From positions 1-34,346 of the forward strand of contig JANWVO010000026.1 in the NCBI GenBank assembly GCA_025056865.1: a stretch of DNA of 34,346 nucleotides, in the 5' to 3' direction. The DNA is from Bryobacteraceae bacterium (GTDB lineage: Bacteria; Acidobacteriota; Terriglobia; Bryobacterales; Bryobacteraceae). The position numbers and the translations under genes are program-made. Positions 21,523-29,014 of this stretch are shown here, piece after piece (within the stretch, counting starts at the first letter, position 1; each line of letters begins with the position of its first letter). The notes under the pieces are model-generated. The model did no database searches. It was not told where the DNA came from and saw nothing but the letters and a program-made list of their open reading frames with translations.

Positions 21523-24500
21523 ATGCGGATTGCCAGATGGATCGTGCCGATGACGGCTGCGGCGGCGCTGCTGGCGCAGGACGCCGCGCCAGCCTGGAAA
21601 AACCTGAAGTTCCGGCTGATCGGCCCCTACCGCGGCGGGCGCGTGACGGCCGTGACAGGCGTGCCCGGCCAGCCCAATGTTTTCTACTACGGTGCAACCG
21701 GCGGCGGCGTCTGGAAGAGCACGGACGCGGGCCGCACATGGCTGCCCGTGTCGGACGGCTTCTTCCGCACGGGCAGCGTGGGTTCGATCGCCGTGGCGCC
21801 GTCGGACCCCAACGTCGTCTATGTCGGCATGGGCGAGGGCTGCATCCGCGGCAACGTCAGCCACGGCGACGGCGTCTGGAAATCCACCGATGCGGGCCGC
21901 ACATGGAAGCACGCCGGGCTGCCCAATTCGCGGCACATCCCGCGCCTGCGCGTGCATCCGCGCAACCCGGACGTGGCGTGGGCGGCCGTGCTTGGCGCGA
22001 TTTTCCATGCCTCCGAGGAACGCGGAGTCTACAAGACCACCGATGGCGGAAGGACGTGGCGGCGCGTGCTGTACCGCAATGACCGCGCCGGCGCCATCGA
22101 CCTCGCACTCGATCCTTCCAATCCGGATGTGCTCTACGCGGCGCTCTGGGACGTGAAGCGAACGCCGTGGTCGCTCGAATCCGGAGGTCCCGGCTCGGGG
22201 CTGTTCAAGTCCGTCGACGGCGGCGAGACGTGGACGGAAATCACCCGCAACCAGGGCCTGCCGAAGGGGCTGATTGGCCGCATCGGCGTCACCGTCTCCG
22301 GCGCCAACCCGGACCGCGTCTGGGCCCAGATCGAAGCCGAAGACGGAGGGCTGTTCCGGAGCGACGACGCCGGCAGGACGTGGCGGCGCGTGAATGACAA
22401 CCGCAACCTCCGCCAGCGCGCCTGGTATTACACGCACATTTACGCGGACCCGAAGAATCCCGACCGCGTCTACGCACAGAACGTGCAGTTCTGGCGCTCC
22501 GATGACGGCGGCGCCACCTTCCGCCCTGTGCCCACGCCGCATTCCGACAACCACGACCTGTGGATCGACCCGGGCGACAACAACCGCATGATCAATGGTG
22601 ATGACGGCGGCGCCAGCGTCACTGTCGACGGGGGGCGGACGTGGACCGAGCAGACGCAGCCGACGGCGCAGTTCTACCGCGTCGCGCTCGACAACGATTT
22701 CCCTTACAACATCTACGGCGCGCAGCAGGACAACACGACCGTGCGCATCGCCTCGCGCTCGGCAGACGCCTACATCGACCGCGAGGACTGGTGGCCGGTG
22801 GGCGGCGGCGAATCCGGCTGGATCGCGCCCTCGCCGAAGGACTCCAACATCGTCTTCGCCGGCTCCTACGGCGGCTACCTCACGCGCTACGACCACCGCA
22901 CGCGCCAGCTCCGCGCCATCAACGTTTGGCCGGACAACCCGATGGGCTACGGCGCTGAAGGCATGAAATACCGCTTCCAGTGGAATTTCCCGATTCTTTT
23001 TTCCCCGCACGACCCCAATGTTCTCTATACGGCGGGAAATGTCCTGTTCAAATCCACGAACGAAGGCCAGAGCTGGGAGCCCATTTCCCCCGATCTGACC
23101 CGGAATGACCCCTCGAAACTGGGCCCTTCCGGCGGCCCGATCACGAAAGACAACACCGGCGTCGAATACTACTGCACCATCTTTGCCGTCGCCGAGAGCC
23201 CGCTGGCCCGCGGCATGATCTGGGCGGGCACTGATGACGGCCTCGTCTGGGTGACCCTCGACGGAGGCAGAAACTGGACCAATGTCACGCCTCCCGCCAG
23301 CCAGATGCCCGAGTGGATCCAGATCAACTCCATCGAGGCCTCGCCCCACAACCCGAAGAAGGCGTACTTCGCCGCCACCATGTACAAGCACGGCGACTTC
23401 CGGCCCTACCTGTACAGGACCACCGATGGCGGACGGACATGGACGCGGATTGTCAGTGGCATCCCGGAGGACGCCTTCACCCGCGTCATCCGCGAAGACC
23501 CCAACGTGGAAGGCCTGCTGTACGCCGGAACAGAAACGGGCCTTTATGTTTCGTTTGACGACGGCGCCTCCTGGGAGCCGCTGCAACTGAATCTGCCGGT
23601 CGTTCCCATCACCGATCTTGCAGTTCACAAGGAAATGAAAGATCTGGTCGTCGCCACGCAGGGGCGCTCTTTCTGGGTGCTGGACGACCTGCCCGTGCTT
23701 TATTCCTGGAAGCGGAAAGGCAACGGCTTCTTCCCCGTCGAGCCGGCCTGGCGGATGACCACTTCGTGGGCGCCCGTGCGGCCCGGCATGACCGTCGGCG
23801 AGAACCCGCCCGCCGGCGCGGTCCTTCATTTCTGGCTCGACGAGAAGCCTGCGGGCGAGGCCGTGCTCGAAATTCTCAACGCCCAGGGCAAGGTCATCCG
23901 CCGTTTCTCCACCACGCAGCAGCCTCAGCCGGCGGGCGAGGCGGGCGAAGAGGGCGGCGAAGGCCGCCGCGGCGGCCCGGCCCAGCCCGCCTTCCGCGCA
24001 GAGAAAGGCTTCAACCGCTTTGTCTGGGATCTGCGGCATGAGGACTCAAAGTCCATCCCGAACCTGATCCTCTGGGCAGGCTCGGTGCGCGGACCGAAGG
24101 CCGCACCAGGCAAGTACCGGGCCCGTTTCACTGCCGGCAAGGTGTCCTTCGAGACGGAATTCGAGATTCGCAAGGATCCGCGCCTCAGGGAAATCACCCA
24201 GGTAGACCTGGAAAAGCAGGAGCAATTGCTGCTTCAGATCCGCGACAAGCTGACCGAAATCCACGAGGGGATCCTGCGCATCCGCGAAGTCCGCTCGCAG
24301 GTGGAAGCCTGGGGCAAACGCGACGCGAGCCTCGAGAAGCCCGCCAGGGAGCTGGCGGCGAAGCTCACCGCGGTGGAGGAAGAGCTGTATCAGACGAAGA
24401 ACCGGTCCTCCCAGGACCCGCTGAACTACCCCATCAAGCTGAACAACAAGCTGGCCGCCCTCGCTTCGGTGATCGCGAGCGCCGAAGCGCGCCCCACCGA

Positions 24501-24642
24501 CCAGAGCTATCAGGTCTATGAAGACCTCGCTTCGCGCGCCAACGCGCAGCTCAGGACACTCGGCGATCTGCTGAAGAAGGATCTTGAGGAGTTCAACCGC
24601 CTGGTGCGCGAGAAGAACATTCCGGCTGTTGCCGTCCGTTGA
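21523..24642 (+). CDS. Secreted BNR-repeat (sortilin/VPS10-like) beta-propeller protein
   Basis: A 1039-residue protein with a short signal peptide (RIARWIVPMTAAAALLAQ). At least eleven Asp-box (BNR) motifs of the form SxDxGxTW occur between about residues 65 and 690, for example KSTDAGRTW twice, KTTDGGRTW, KSVDGGETW and VTLDGGRNW. This indicates one or two large beta-propellers like the sortilin domain or Xyl-/Geo-type sialidase-like folds. Catalytic residues of sialidases or xyloglucanases could not be confirmed. The C-terminal part has a Gly/Glu-rich patch (EAGEEGGEGRRGG, about 806-818), a beta domain, then a helical region rich in coiled-coil heptads (about 896-960). Such proteins are numerous in Acidobacteriota and mostly uncharacterised. 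The ATG at 21523 has CGGAG 10 nt upstream. An enzyme or a binding scaffold are both possible. Confidence 0.85.
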   Translation: MRIARWIVPMTAAAALLAQDAAPAWKNLKFRLIGPYRGGRVTAVTGVPGQPNVFYYGATGGGVWKSTDAGRTWLPVSDGFFRTGSVGSIAVAPSDPNVVYVGMGEGCIRGNVSHGDGVWKSTDAGRTWKHAGLPNSRHIPRLRVHPRNPDVAWAAVLGAIFHASEERGVYKTTDGGRTWRRVLYRNDRAGAIDLALDPSNPDVLYAALWDVKRTPWSLESGGPGSGLFKSVDGGETWTEITRNQGLPKGLIGRIGVTVSGANPDRVWAQIEAEDGGLFRSDDAGRTWRRVNDNRNLRQRAWYYTHIYADPKNPDRVYAQNVQFWRSDDGGATFRPVPTPHSDNHDLWIDPGDNNRMINGDDGGASVTVDGGRTWTEQTQPTAQFYRVALDNDFPYNIYGAQQDNTTVRIASRSADAYIDREDWWPVGGGESGWIAPSPKDSNIVFAGSYGGYLTRYDHRTRQLRAINVWPDNPMGYGAEGMKYRFQWNFPILFSPHDPNVLYTAGNVLFKSTNEGQSWEPISPDLTRNDPSKLGPSGGPITKDNTGVEYYCTIFAVAESPLARGMIWAGTDDGLVWVTLDGGRNWTNVTPPASQMPEWIQINSIEASPHNPKKAYFAATMYKHGDFRPYLYRTTDGGRTWTRIVSGIPEDAFTRVIREDPNVEGLLYAGTETGLYVSFDDGASWEPLQLNLPVVPITDLAVHKEMKDLVVATQGRSFWVLDDLPVLYSWKRKGNGFFPVEPAWRMTTSWAPVRPGMTVGENPPAGAVLHFWLDEKPAGEAVLEILNAQGKVIRRFSTTQQPQPAGEAGEEGGEGRRGGPAQPAFRAEKGFNRFVWDLRHEDSKSIPNLILWAGSVRGPKAAPGKYRARFTAGKVSFETEFEIRKDPRLREITQVDLEKQEQLLLQIRDKLTEIHEGILRIREVRSQVEAWGKRDASLEKPARELAAKLTAVEEELYQTKNRSSQDPLNYPIKLNNKLAALASVIASAEARPTDQSYQVYEDLASRANAQLRTLGDLLKKDLEEFNRLVREKNIPAVAVR

Positions 24643-24682
24643 GACGGACAGGGCGGGCTCTGGCCGGCGCCGGAGCCTGCCC
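24634..24682 (+). terminator. Two hairpins at the end of the BNR-protein gene
   Basis: GTCCGT (24634-24639) and ACGGAC (24644-24649) form a hairpin whose TGAG loop contains the stop codon. Right after it, GGGCGGGCTC (24651-24660) pairs with GAGCCTGCCC (24673-24682) with one mismatch. There is no T-run, so this is at best an atypical terminator or an mRNA 3'-end stabiliser. Confidence 0.3.
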
Positions 24683-24853
24683 CGGGCCGGACACAGGGAT
24701 GCAGGATAGGCGCTGCACCGGGAAGGGGGGACTCTCTGTCTTCCTGCTGACGCGTCCGGAATGACGCGAAACCGCAAGGCGGCAGGGCGGGCACGCGCGC
24801 AGATACACCGGCTCCAGCCGCGGAGAGCTGGGGATCAGCAAGGGAAGGCGGGT
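24683..24853. other. Gap between the BNR gene and tRNA-Ala
   Basis: About 170 nt in which no gene, clear terminator, repeat or attachment site was found. The sequence is GC-rich with the purine run GGGAAGGGGGGA near 24720. Confidence 0.5.
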
Positions 24854-24929
24854 TGGTGGACGGCATGGGACTCGAACCCACGACCCCCGCGTTGCGAACG
24901 CGGTGCTCTCCCAACTGAGCTAGCCGCCC
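24854..24929 (-). tRNA. tRNA-Ala (anticodon CGC)
   Basis: The reverse complement gives a complete 76-nt cloverleaf: acceptor GGGCGGC with GCCGTCC, D arm GCTC-AGTTGGGA-GAGC, anticodon arm CCGCG-TTCGCAA-CGCGG, and T arm with GTTCGAGTC. The anticodon CGC reads GCG (Ala), and the acceptor carries G3-U70, the main alanine identity element. The CCA end is encoded in the DNA (24854-24856). It decodes a codon much used in this GC-rich genome. It stands alone, without neighbouring tRNAs. Confidence 0.97.
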
Positions 24930-24948
24930 ACTCGTCGGCCTGTTTCTA

Positions 24949-24957
24949 TTTATAGCA
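24949..24957 (-). promoter_or_regulatory. Extended -10 promoter for tRNA-Ala
   Basis: On the minus strand TGCTATAAA (24957-24949) is a close match to the extended -10 form. The mature tRNA would begin about 12 nt after the start of transcription. No clear -35 is visible. Confidence 0.5.
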
Positions 24958-24983
24958 CGAACGGGAGCCGCTGCCGCGGCGGC

Positions 24984-24989
24984 TACAAT
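24984..24989 (+). promoter_or_regulatory. -10 element for the methyltransferase gene at 25007
   Basis: TACAAT (24984-24989), preceded by GGC, fits a -10 element. Transcription would start about 10 nt before the ATG at 25007, leaving room only for a short ribosome site (GGCAGGAA). It sits back to back with the tRNA promoter. Confidence 0.35.
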
Positions 24990-25006
24990 GAAGGGGACGG
25001 CAGGAA

Positions 25007-25684
25007 ATGGAGCGACACGAATTGGAACGAACGCTCGACAAGATGCGCCAGGACTGGGACGAGCGCGCGCGTGAAAACGCCCGCTTCTATGTCAACACGG
25101 AAAAGACGGACTGGACCGATGAGGAGTTCTTCGAGTCGGGACGCCGCACCGTGCGCGAGGAGATCCTCACCGACATGATCAACATCTGCCAGGGGAGGGA
25201 CCCGAAGCAGATGAAGGTAATCGAAATCGGGTGCGGCGCCGGCCGGGTGACGCGCGCCCTGGCGGAGATCTTCGGCGAGGTGCACGGGGTCGACGTCAGC
25301 GGAGAGATGGTGGCGCTGGCGCGCGAGGCGCTCCGTGACATGCCGAACGCGCACGTCTACCAGAACAACGGCATGGACCTCGACGTGATCCCGCCCGGCG
25401 AGTACGACTTCGCCTTCTCGAGCATCGTCTTCCAGCACATACCCAGCCGCGAGATCATCGAGAACTACGTCCGCGAAGTGCACCGGCTGCTGCGGCCGGG
25501 AGCTCTCTTCAAGTTCCAGGTGCAGGGCAACCCGCAGGTGGAAAGCGACCCCGACGACACCTGGCTTGGAGTGCCATTCACCGTCGAGCAGGCCGAAGCG
25601 ATGGCCGCGCGCTGCGGTTTCGAGCTGCGCTACCACCACGGCGCGGGCCAGCAGTATTTCTGGCTCTGGTATTTCAAGCGATAG
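25007..25684 (+). CDS. Class I SAM-dependent methyltransferase, cytoplasmic
   Basis: A 225-residue Rossmann-fold methyltransferase. A charged helical N-terminus (1-60) precedes motif I VIEIGCGAGRVTRAL (about 70-84), the strand-2 acid in VHGVDVS (about 93-99), and post-motif segments YDFAFSSIVFQHIP (about 132-145) and VHRLLRPGALFKFQVQG (about 157-173). There is no signal peptide or membrane segment. The HIPSREIIENYVREVHRLLRPGG-like run is typical of small-molecule or sugar O-methyltransferases, but the substrate is not known. A -10 element and the ATG are close together. The gene is alone between a tRNA and a converging operon. Confidence 0.88.
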   Translation: MERHELERTLDKMRQDWDERARENARFYVNTEKTDWTDEEFFESGRRTVREEILTDMINICQGRDPKQMKVIEIGCGAGRVTRALAEIFGEVHGVDVSGEMVALAREALRDMPNAHVYQNNGMDLDVIPPGEYDFAFSSIVFQHIPSREIIENYVREVHRLLRPGALFKFQVQGNPQVESDPDDTWLGVPFTVEQAEAMAARCGFELRYHHGAGQQYFWLWYFKR

Positions 25685-25696
25685 CCGTCCGCGCGT

Positions 25697-26551
25697 TCAC
25701 GGCGCAGGATCTGCCGGGGCCTCGGAAACCTCGGTGATCCGCGAATCGGTCTGGAACTTCCGCCAGTCTTTCCAGAAGACTTCCACCTCTCCGCGGAGCT
25801 TCTTCACCAGTGCCAGCCGCGCGCTCAACTGCATCCGCGCGTGCGAGGGCAGCCAGACTTCGCCGTGGATGCGGCGCTGCTCGAAGACCATCTTCGCGCC
25901 GGGATCGAGCTTCGCCAGGATCCACCCGAAGCGCACCGGAGCGATGGTTTCCGCTTCGACGCGCACCCACTGGTAGTCTTCCTTGTCGATCCAGAGCCGC
26001 CCGCGGAACTTCGGCAGCAGGTCGGCGCGCCGCGCGCGGCCCTTGTAGCCGGGCTTCGGCTCCGCCTCAATGACCCACACGGAGCGTCCGTCGAGCACCT
26101 CCTCGCCAGCCAGCCGGAAAGTGAACGCCTCCGGAATCTCGCGGGCGAACTCGCGGCCTTCCTCGCGGCGCTTCTCGGCTTCCCTGCGGCGGCGCGAGCG
26201 GGAGGCCGGGTCCTCCTTGCGCCGCCGCTCCAGCTCGCTGTCCAGCTTCTCCTGCTCGCGGCGCGCCTCGGAGGGATCCAGCGGACGGCCGTTGCGGGCA
26301 ATCAGCTTCTCATACGGGACGCCGTCGATGACGATGACATCGTAGGTACGGGACTCGCTCTTCCTTACGCGGCCCTTCTCGTCGAACTCCCGCTGCTCGG
26401 TGTGCTGGACATAGCTGTAATCGTTGGCGCGGCGGAAATTCAGCCGGTCCTGCTCCACGCTCCGGCGCACGATCTCCACCGGGTCCGGCGTCTGCGCCAG
26501 TGCCATCGCAACGCCGGCAAAGAGGCACGCAGCAGGGGACGCAAACCTCAT
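25697..26551 (-). CDS. Secreted LolA-like outer-membrane lipoprotein-sorting fold protein
   Basis: A 284-residue protein with a signal peptide (RFASPAACLFAGVAMALAQ). The mature part starts PDPVEIVRRSVEQDRLNF, then a beta-rich domain (YSYVQHTEQREFDEKGRVRKSESRTY). A strongly charged helical insertion follows (about 90-140, repeated RRE/KRRE), and then FRGRLWIDKEDYQWVRVEAETI, EVWLPSHARMQLSARL and EVEVFWKDWRKFQTDSRI. This pattern of an N-terminal helix plus half-barrel, with a W-ID-E-V strand, is that of LolA/MucB-like proteins widespread in Acidobacteriota. Binding of lipid or lipoprotein is an inference. No Shine-Dalgarno is visible before the ATG at 26551. It lies 55 nt after the histidine kinase gene on the same strand and may share its transcript. 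Confidence 0.65.
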   Translation of the reverse strand: MRFASPAACLFAGVAMALAQTPDPVEIVRRSVEQDRLNFRRANDYSYVQHTEQREFDEKGRVRKSESRTYDVIVIDGVPYEKLIARNGRPLDPSEARREQEKLDSELERRRKEDPASRSRRRREAEKRREEGREFAREIPEAFTFRLAGEEVLDGRSVWVIEAEPKPGYKGRARRADLLPKFRGRLWIDKEDYQWVRVEAETIAPVRFGWILAKLDPGAKMVFEQRRIHGEVWLPSHARMQLSARLALVKKLRGEVEVFWKDWRKFQTDSRITEVSEAPADPAP

Positions 26552-26606
26552 ACACACATTGGACGGCGGGCAGGGCGCTCCGATTGCAAAGATTGCACGT
26601 CGCGGT

Positions 26607-27266
26607 TCACTCCTCCGGCAGGGGCGCGCGGATGGTGAAGACCGCGCCGGCGCCCGCGGGGCGGTTGGCCGCGCTCGCCGTCGCGCCGTTACCTTCCACC
26701 AGCGTGCGCACAATGTGCAGCCCGAGTCCCGCATGCCGGGAACGGGTGGAGAAACGGGCGGTGAAAATCCGCGGCAGGATCGCCTCGTCGATGCCCGGCC
26801 CATCGTCGGCCACCTCGACGACGAGGCTGCCGTCTTCGATCCGCGAATTGACCTCAATGGTGCCCCCGCCACGGTCCTTCATCGCCTGCGCGGCGTTCAG
26901 CAGCAGGTTCATGAAGACGCGCTCCCAGTCGCTGCCATTGCCCGGCAGGCGGTGGTCCCTGTCAATGTGCCGGTGGACGCGGATCTTCGTGCCCGCCAGA
27001 TGGCGGAGGAAATCGCGGAGGAAGGTCTCGGCGCGGTCGACGATTTCGCCCAGATCGGTGCCGGCGCGGCTCTGGTCGGCATAGACGCCAACGATGCGCC
27101 GGCCGCAGTCGACGCTCCGGGCCAGCGCCTCGGCCACTTCCCGCCAGCGGTCGTCGCCTGCAAGCAGCTCGGCCGCTTCGGATATGGTCTCGAAGACGTT
27201 GTTGAGGTCGTGAACCAGGCCCTGAAGGGTGAGGTCTCCGCCCTCGCGGGCGCCAGGATCGCTCAC
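26607..27266 (-). CDS. Small soluble histidine kinase without sensor domain
   Basis: A 219-residue protein with no membrane segment or sensory domain. The phosphorylated His19 lies in LVHDLNNVFETI (17-28), a variant H-box of the kind HDLNN found in NtrB-like and hybrid kinases. The ATP-binding HATPase domain (about 105-215) has N-box NLLLNAAQAM, G1 DDGPGI, an F-box (IFTARFSTR) and G2 GLGLHIV. GTG 27266 is chosen as start because GAGAGGGG lies 6 nt upstream; a TTG at 27281 would overlap the aroA stop by 4 nt. Either way the gene starts within 12 nt of aroA's end. No response regulator is encoded in the window, so the partner must be elsewhere. It may receive its signal through a protein partner. 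Confidence 0.85.
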   Translation of the reverse strand: MSDPGAREGGDLTLQGLVHDLNNVFETISEAAELLAGDDRWREVAEALARSVDCGRRIVGVYADQSRAGTDLGEIVDRAETFLRDFLRHLAGTKIRVHRHIDRDHRLPGNGSDWERVFMNLLLNAAQAMKDRGGGTIEVNSRIEDGSLVVEVADDGPGIDEAILPRIFTARFSTRSRHAGLGLHIVRTLVEGNGATASAANRPAGAGAVFTIRAPLPEE

Positions 27267-27277
27267 GGCAACCCCTC

Positions 27278-28558
27278 TCAATCGGCGATCTCTCGCAGTT
27301 TACTCCAGAATTCGGGGAAAGACACCGAAGCCGCCTCGGCGCCCTCGATTTCCACGGGGCCGTCCGCCGCGAGGGCGGCAATGGCGAAGGCCATGGCGAT
27401 GCGGTGGTCGCCAAAGCTGGAGACCATGCCGCTGCGGAAGCGCTGCCGGCCTTCCACGCGCAGGCCGTCGGGCGCGGTTTCCACCCGGACGCCCAGCCGC
27501 CTCAGGTTGTCCGCCACGGTTTCGATGCGGTCCGTTTCCTTGACGCGCAGCTCGGCGGCGTCGCGCACCGTAAGCCCTTCCTCGCTGACCGCGCCCAGGA
27601 CGGCCAGCACGGGGATTTCGTCGATCAGCGCCGCCGTCAGCCCCTTCTCGATCACGCCGCCCGCCAGCTTCGATCCGCGCACCCGCAGCACCCCGATGGG
27701 CTCGCCGTGGCGCATGCCAATATCCAGGATTTCGATCCGCGCGCCCGCCGAGGCAAGGAAGTCAATGAGCGCGGCGCGCGTCGGGTTCAGCCCGACGCCG
27801 TCGATGACCAGGTCCGACTCCGGCAGCATGGCCGCGCCGACCAGGAAGAACGCAGCCGAACTGAGGTCGCCGGGCACGGCCAGCTCGCGCGGCTCCAGCC
27901 GCGCAGGCCCTTTGACGCGGGCCCAGCCGGGGCCGGTTTCGACCTCTGCGCCGAATTCACGCAGGGCGACTTCCGTGTGGTCGCGCGTGCGGGCCGGCTC
28001 GCGCACTGTTGTGACGCCTTCCGCCATCAGACCGGCCAGCAGCACGCAGCTCTTTACCTGCGCGCTGGCCACCGGCGTCTCGTACTCGATCGGCTCGAGC
28101 GGCCCGCCGCGGATCAAGAGCGGCGGGAACCGGCCCTCCCGCGCCTCGATGGCGGCGCCCATGCGCCGCAGCGGCTCCATGATCCGCTGCATCGGGCGGC
28201 GCGACAGGCTTTCGTCGCCGCCAATGCGCGTTTCAAACGGCTGTCCGGCCAGAAGCCCGCTGAGCATGCGGATGGTGGATCCGCTGTTGCCGGCATCGAG
28301 CTGCTGCGGCGGCTGCCTGTAGCCGTGCAGGCCGCGGCCGTGAATGCGCACCTCGTCGCCCCGCGCTTCCACCTCGATGCCCAGCCCGCGCAGGCAGGCC
28401 AGCGTCGAGTGGCAATCGGCGCCCGACGAGTAATTGCGGATCGTCGTGATGCCCCCGGCCACCGAGGCGAGCATCGCGTAGCGGTGCGAGATCGATTTGT
28501 CGCCGGGCAGGCGCACGCTGCCATGCAGGCGCCGCGCCGGCTGGATCACTTCAACCAT
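27278..28558 (-). CDS. aroA: 3-phosphoshikimate 1-carboxyvinyltransferase (EPSP synthase), class II type
   Basis: A 426-residue enzyme that joins phosphoenolpyruvate to shikimate-3-phosphate, the sixth step to chorismate and the aromatic amino acids. Motifs are intact: PGDKSISHR (18-26), DAGNSGSTIRMLSGLLAG (about 88-105), LSRRPMQRIMEPLRRMGA (about 117-134), VASAQVKSCVLLAGL, LTAALIDEIPVLAV, LRVKETDRIE and FGDHRIAMA. The pattern RPMxRIxxPLxxMGA together with GNSGST rather than GNAGTAMR suggests a class II (glyphosate-tolerant) enzyme like that of Gram-positive bacteria and Agrobacterium CP4. AAAGGA lies 8 nt before the ATG. It follows the FxLYD-like gene by 22 nt and is coupled to the kinase gene. 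No other shikimate genes are adjacent. Confidence 0.96.
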   Translation of the reverse strand: MVEVIQPARRLHGSVRLPGDKSISHRYAMLASVAGGITTIRNYSSGADCHSTLACLRGLGIEVEARGDEVRIHGRGLHGYRQPPQQLDAGNSGSTIRMLSGLLAGQPFETRIGGDESLSRRPMQRIMEPLRRMGAAIEAREGRFPPLLIRGGPLEPIEYETPVASAQVKSCVLLAGLMAEGVTTVREPARTRDHTEVALREFGAEVETGPGWARVKGPARLEPRELAVPGDLSSAAFFLVGAAMLPESDLVIDGVGLNPTRAALIDFLASAGARIEILDIGMRHGEPIGVLRVRGSKLAGGVIEKGLTAALIDEIPVLAVLGAVSEEGLTVRDAAELRVKETDRIETVADNLRRLGVRVETAPDGLRVEGRQRFRSGMVSSFGDHRIAMAFAIAALAADGPVEIEGAEAASVSFPEFWSKLREIAD

Positions 28559-28580
28559 CCAGACAGTCCTTTCGCGGAAT

Positions 28581-28976
28581 TCATTCGATCGGATACGGCC
28601 CGCTGCGGTCCAGCGGATACCAGCGCTGCGTGCGATCGTACATCTCCAGGCGGATGGAGACGGCGCGCGCCGGCGGCAGCGACTGAAGCATGAAGGCCGC
28701 CTCGTCGCCCGGGTTCAGCTCCTCCGGCTCCAGATCCGTGCGCCGCGTGGAAACCACCCTGTTGTCCGAGGAGAGGAACTGGAACACGAGCACCGGAAAG
28801 CGCACCGCCATTTCGCCCTTGTTGCGCACGCGCCCGTCGATCCAGATCCGGTCCTCGTTGCGCTGCGCCTTGAATTCGACGACTTCGAAACGGGGCGGCT
28901 CCGGCTTGCGCCTTGCCTGTCCGAAAGCCCAGAATAGGGAAACTGACGCGGTCAGCACCAGCAGCCGCGGAATCAT
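28581..28976 (-). CDS. Small secreted protein with FxLYD-like beta-sandwich
   Basis: A 131-residue protein with a signal peptide (IPRLLVLTASVSLFWAFGQA). The mature part is mostly beta-strand, with ERIWIDGRVRNKGEMAVRF-like, VFQFLSSDNRVVSTRR and EELNPGDEAAF motifs, resembling FxLYD/DUF3426 domains (VTGxVxNxGxxxxxxVxVxxxFYDxxGxxV). It would act in the periplasm or on the cell surface; its role is not known. The ATG at 28976 is chosen because it begins the signal peptide; longer in-frame starts run into the divergent gene. No Shine-Dalgarno is seen, and a TACACT (28990-28985) ends 8 nt upstream, consistent with a leaderless mRNA. It heads the unit that contains aroA and the kinase. Confidence 0.7.
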   Translation of the reverse strand: MIPRLLVLTASVSLFWAFGQARRKPEPPRFEVVEFKAQRNEDRIWIDGRVRNKGEMAVRFPVLVFQFLSSDNRVVSTRRTDLEPEELNPGDEAAFMLQSLPPARAVSIRLEMYDRTQRWYPLDRSGPYPIE

Positions 28977-29014
28977 CAACGAACAGTGTAGCGAACAGCG
29001 AGGATCGGAGAGAA

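Noticed and set aside
21469-24039. Open frame of 856 codons on the minus strand
   Set aside because: Antisense to the BNR-repeat gene, whose eleven Asp-box motifs show it to be the coding strand.
24854-24929. tRNA-Ala as an integration site
   Set aside because: No integrase gene and no duplicated tRNA 3' end were seen nearby.
26552-26872. N-terminal extension of the LolA-like protein to 26872
   Set aside because: That stretch is antisense-frame noise within the histidine kinase gene; the signal peptide starts at 26551.
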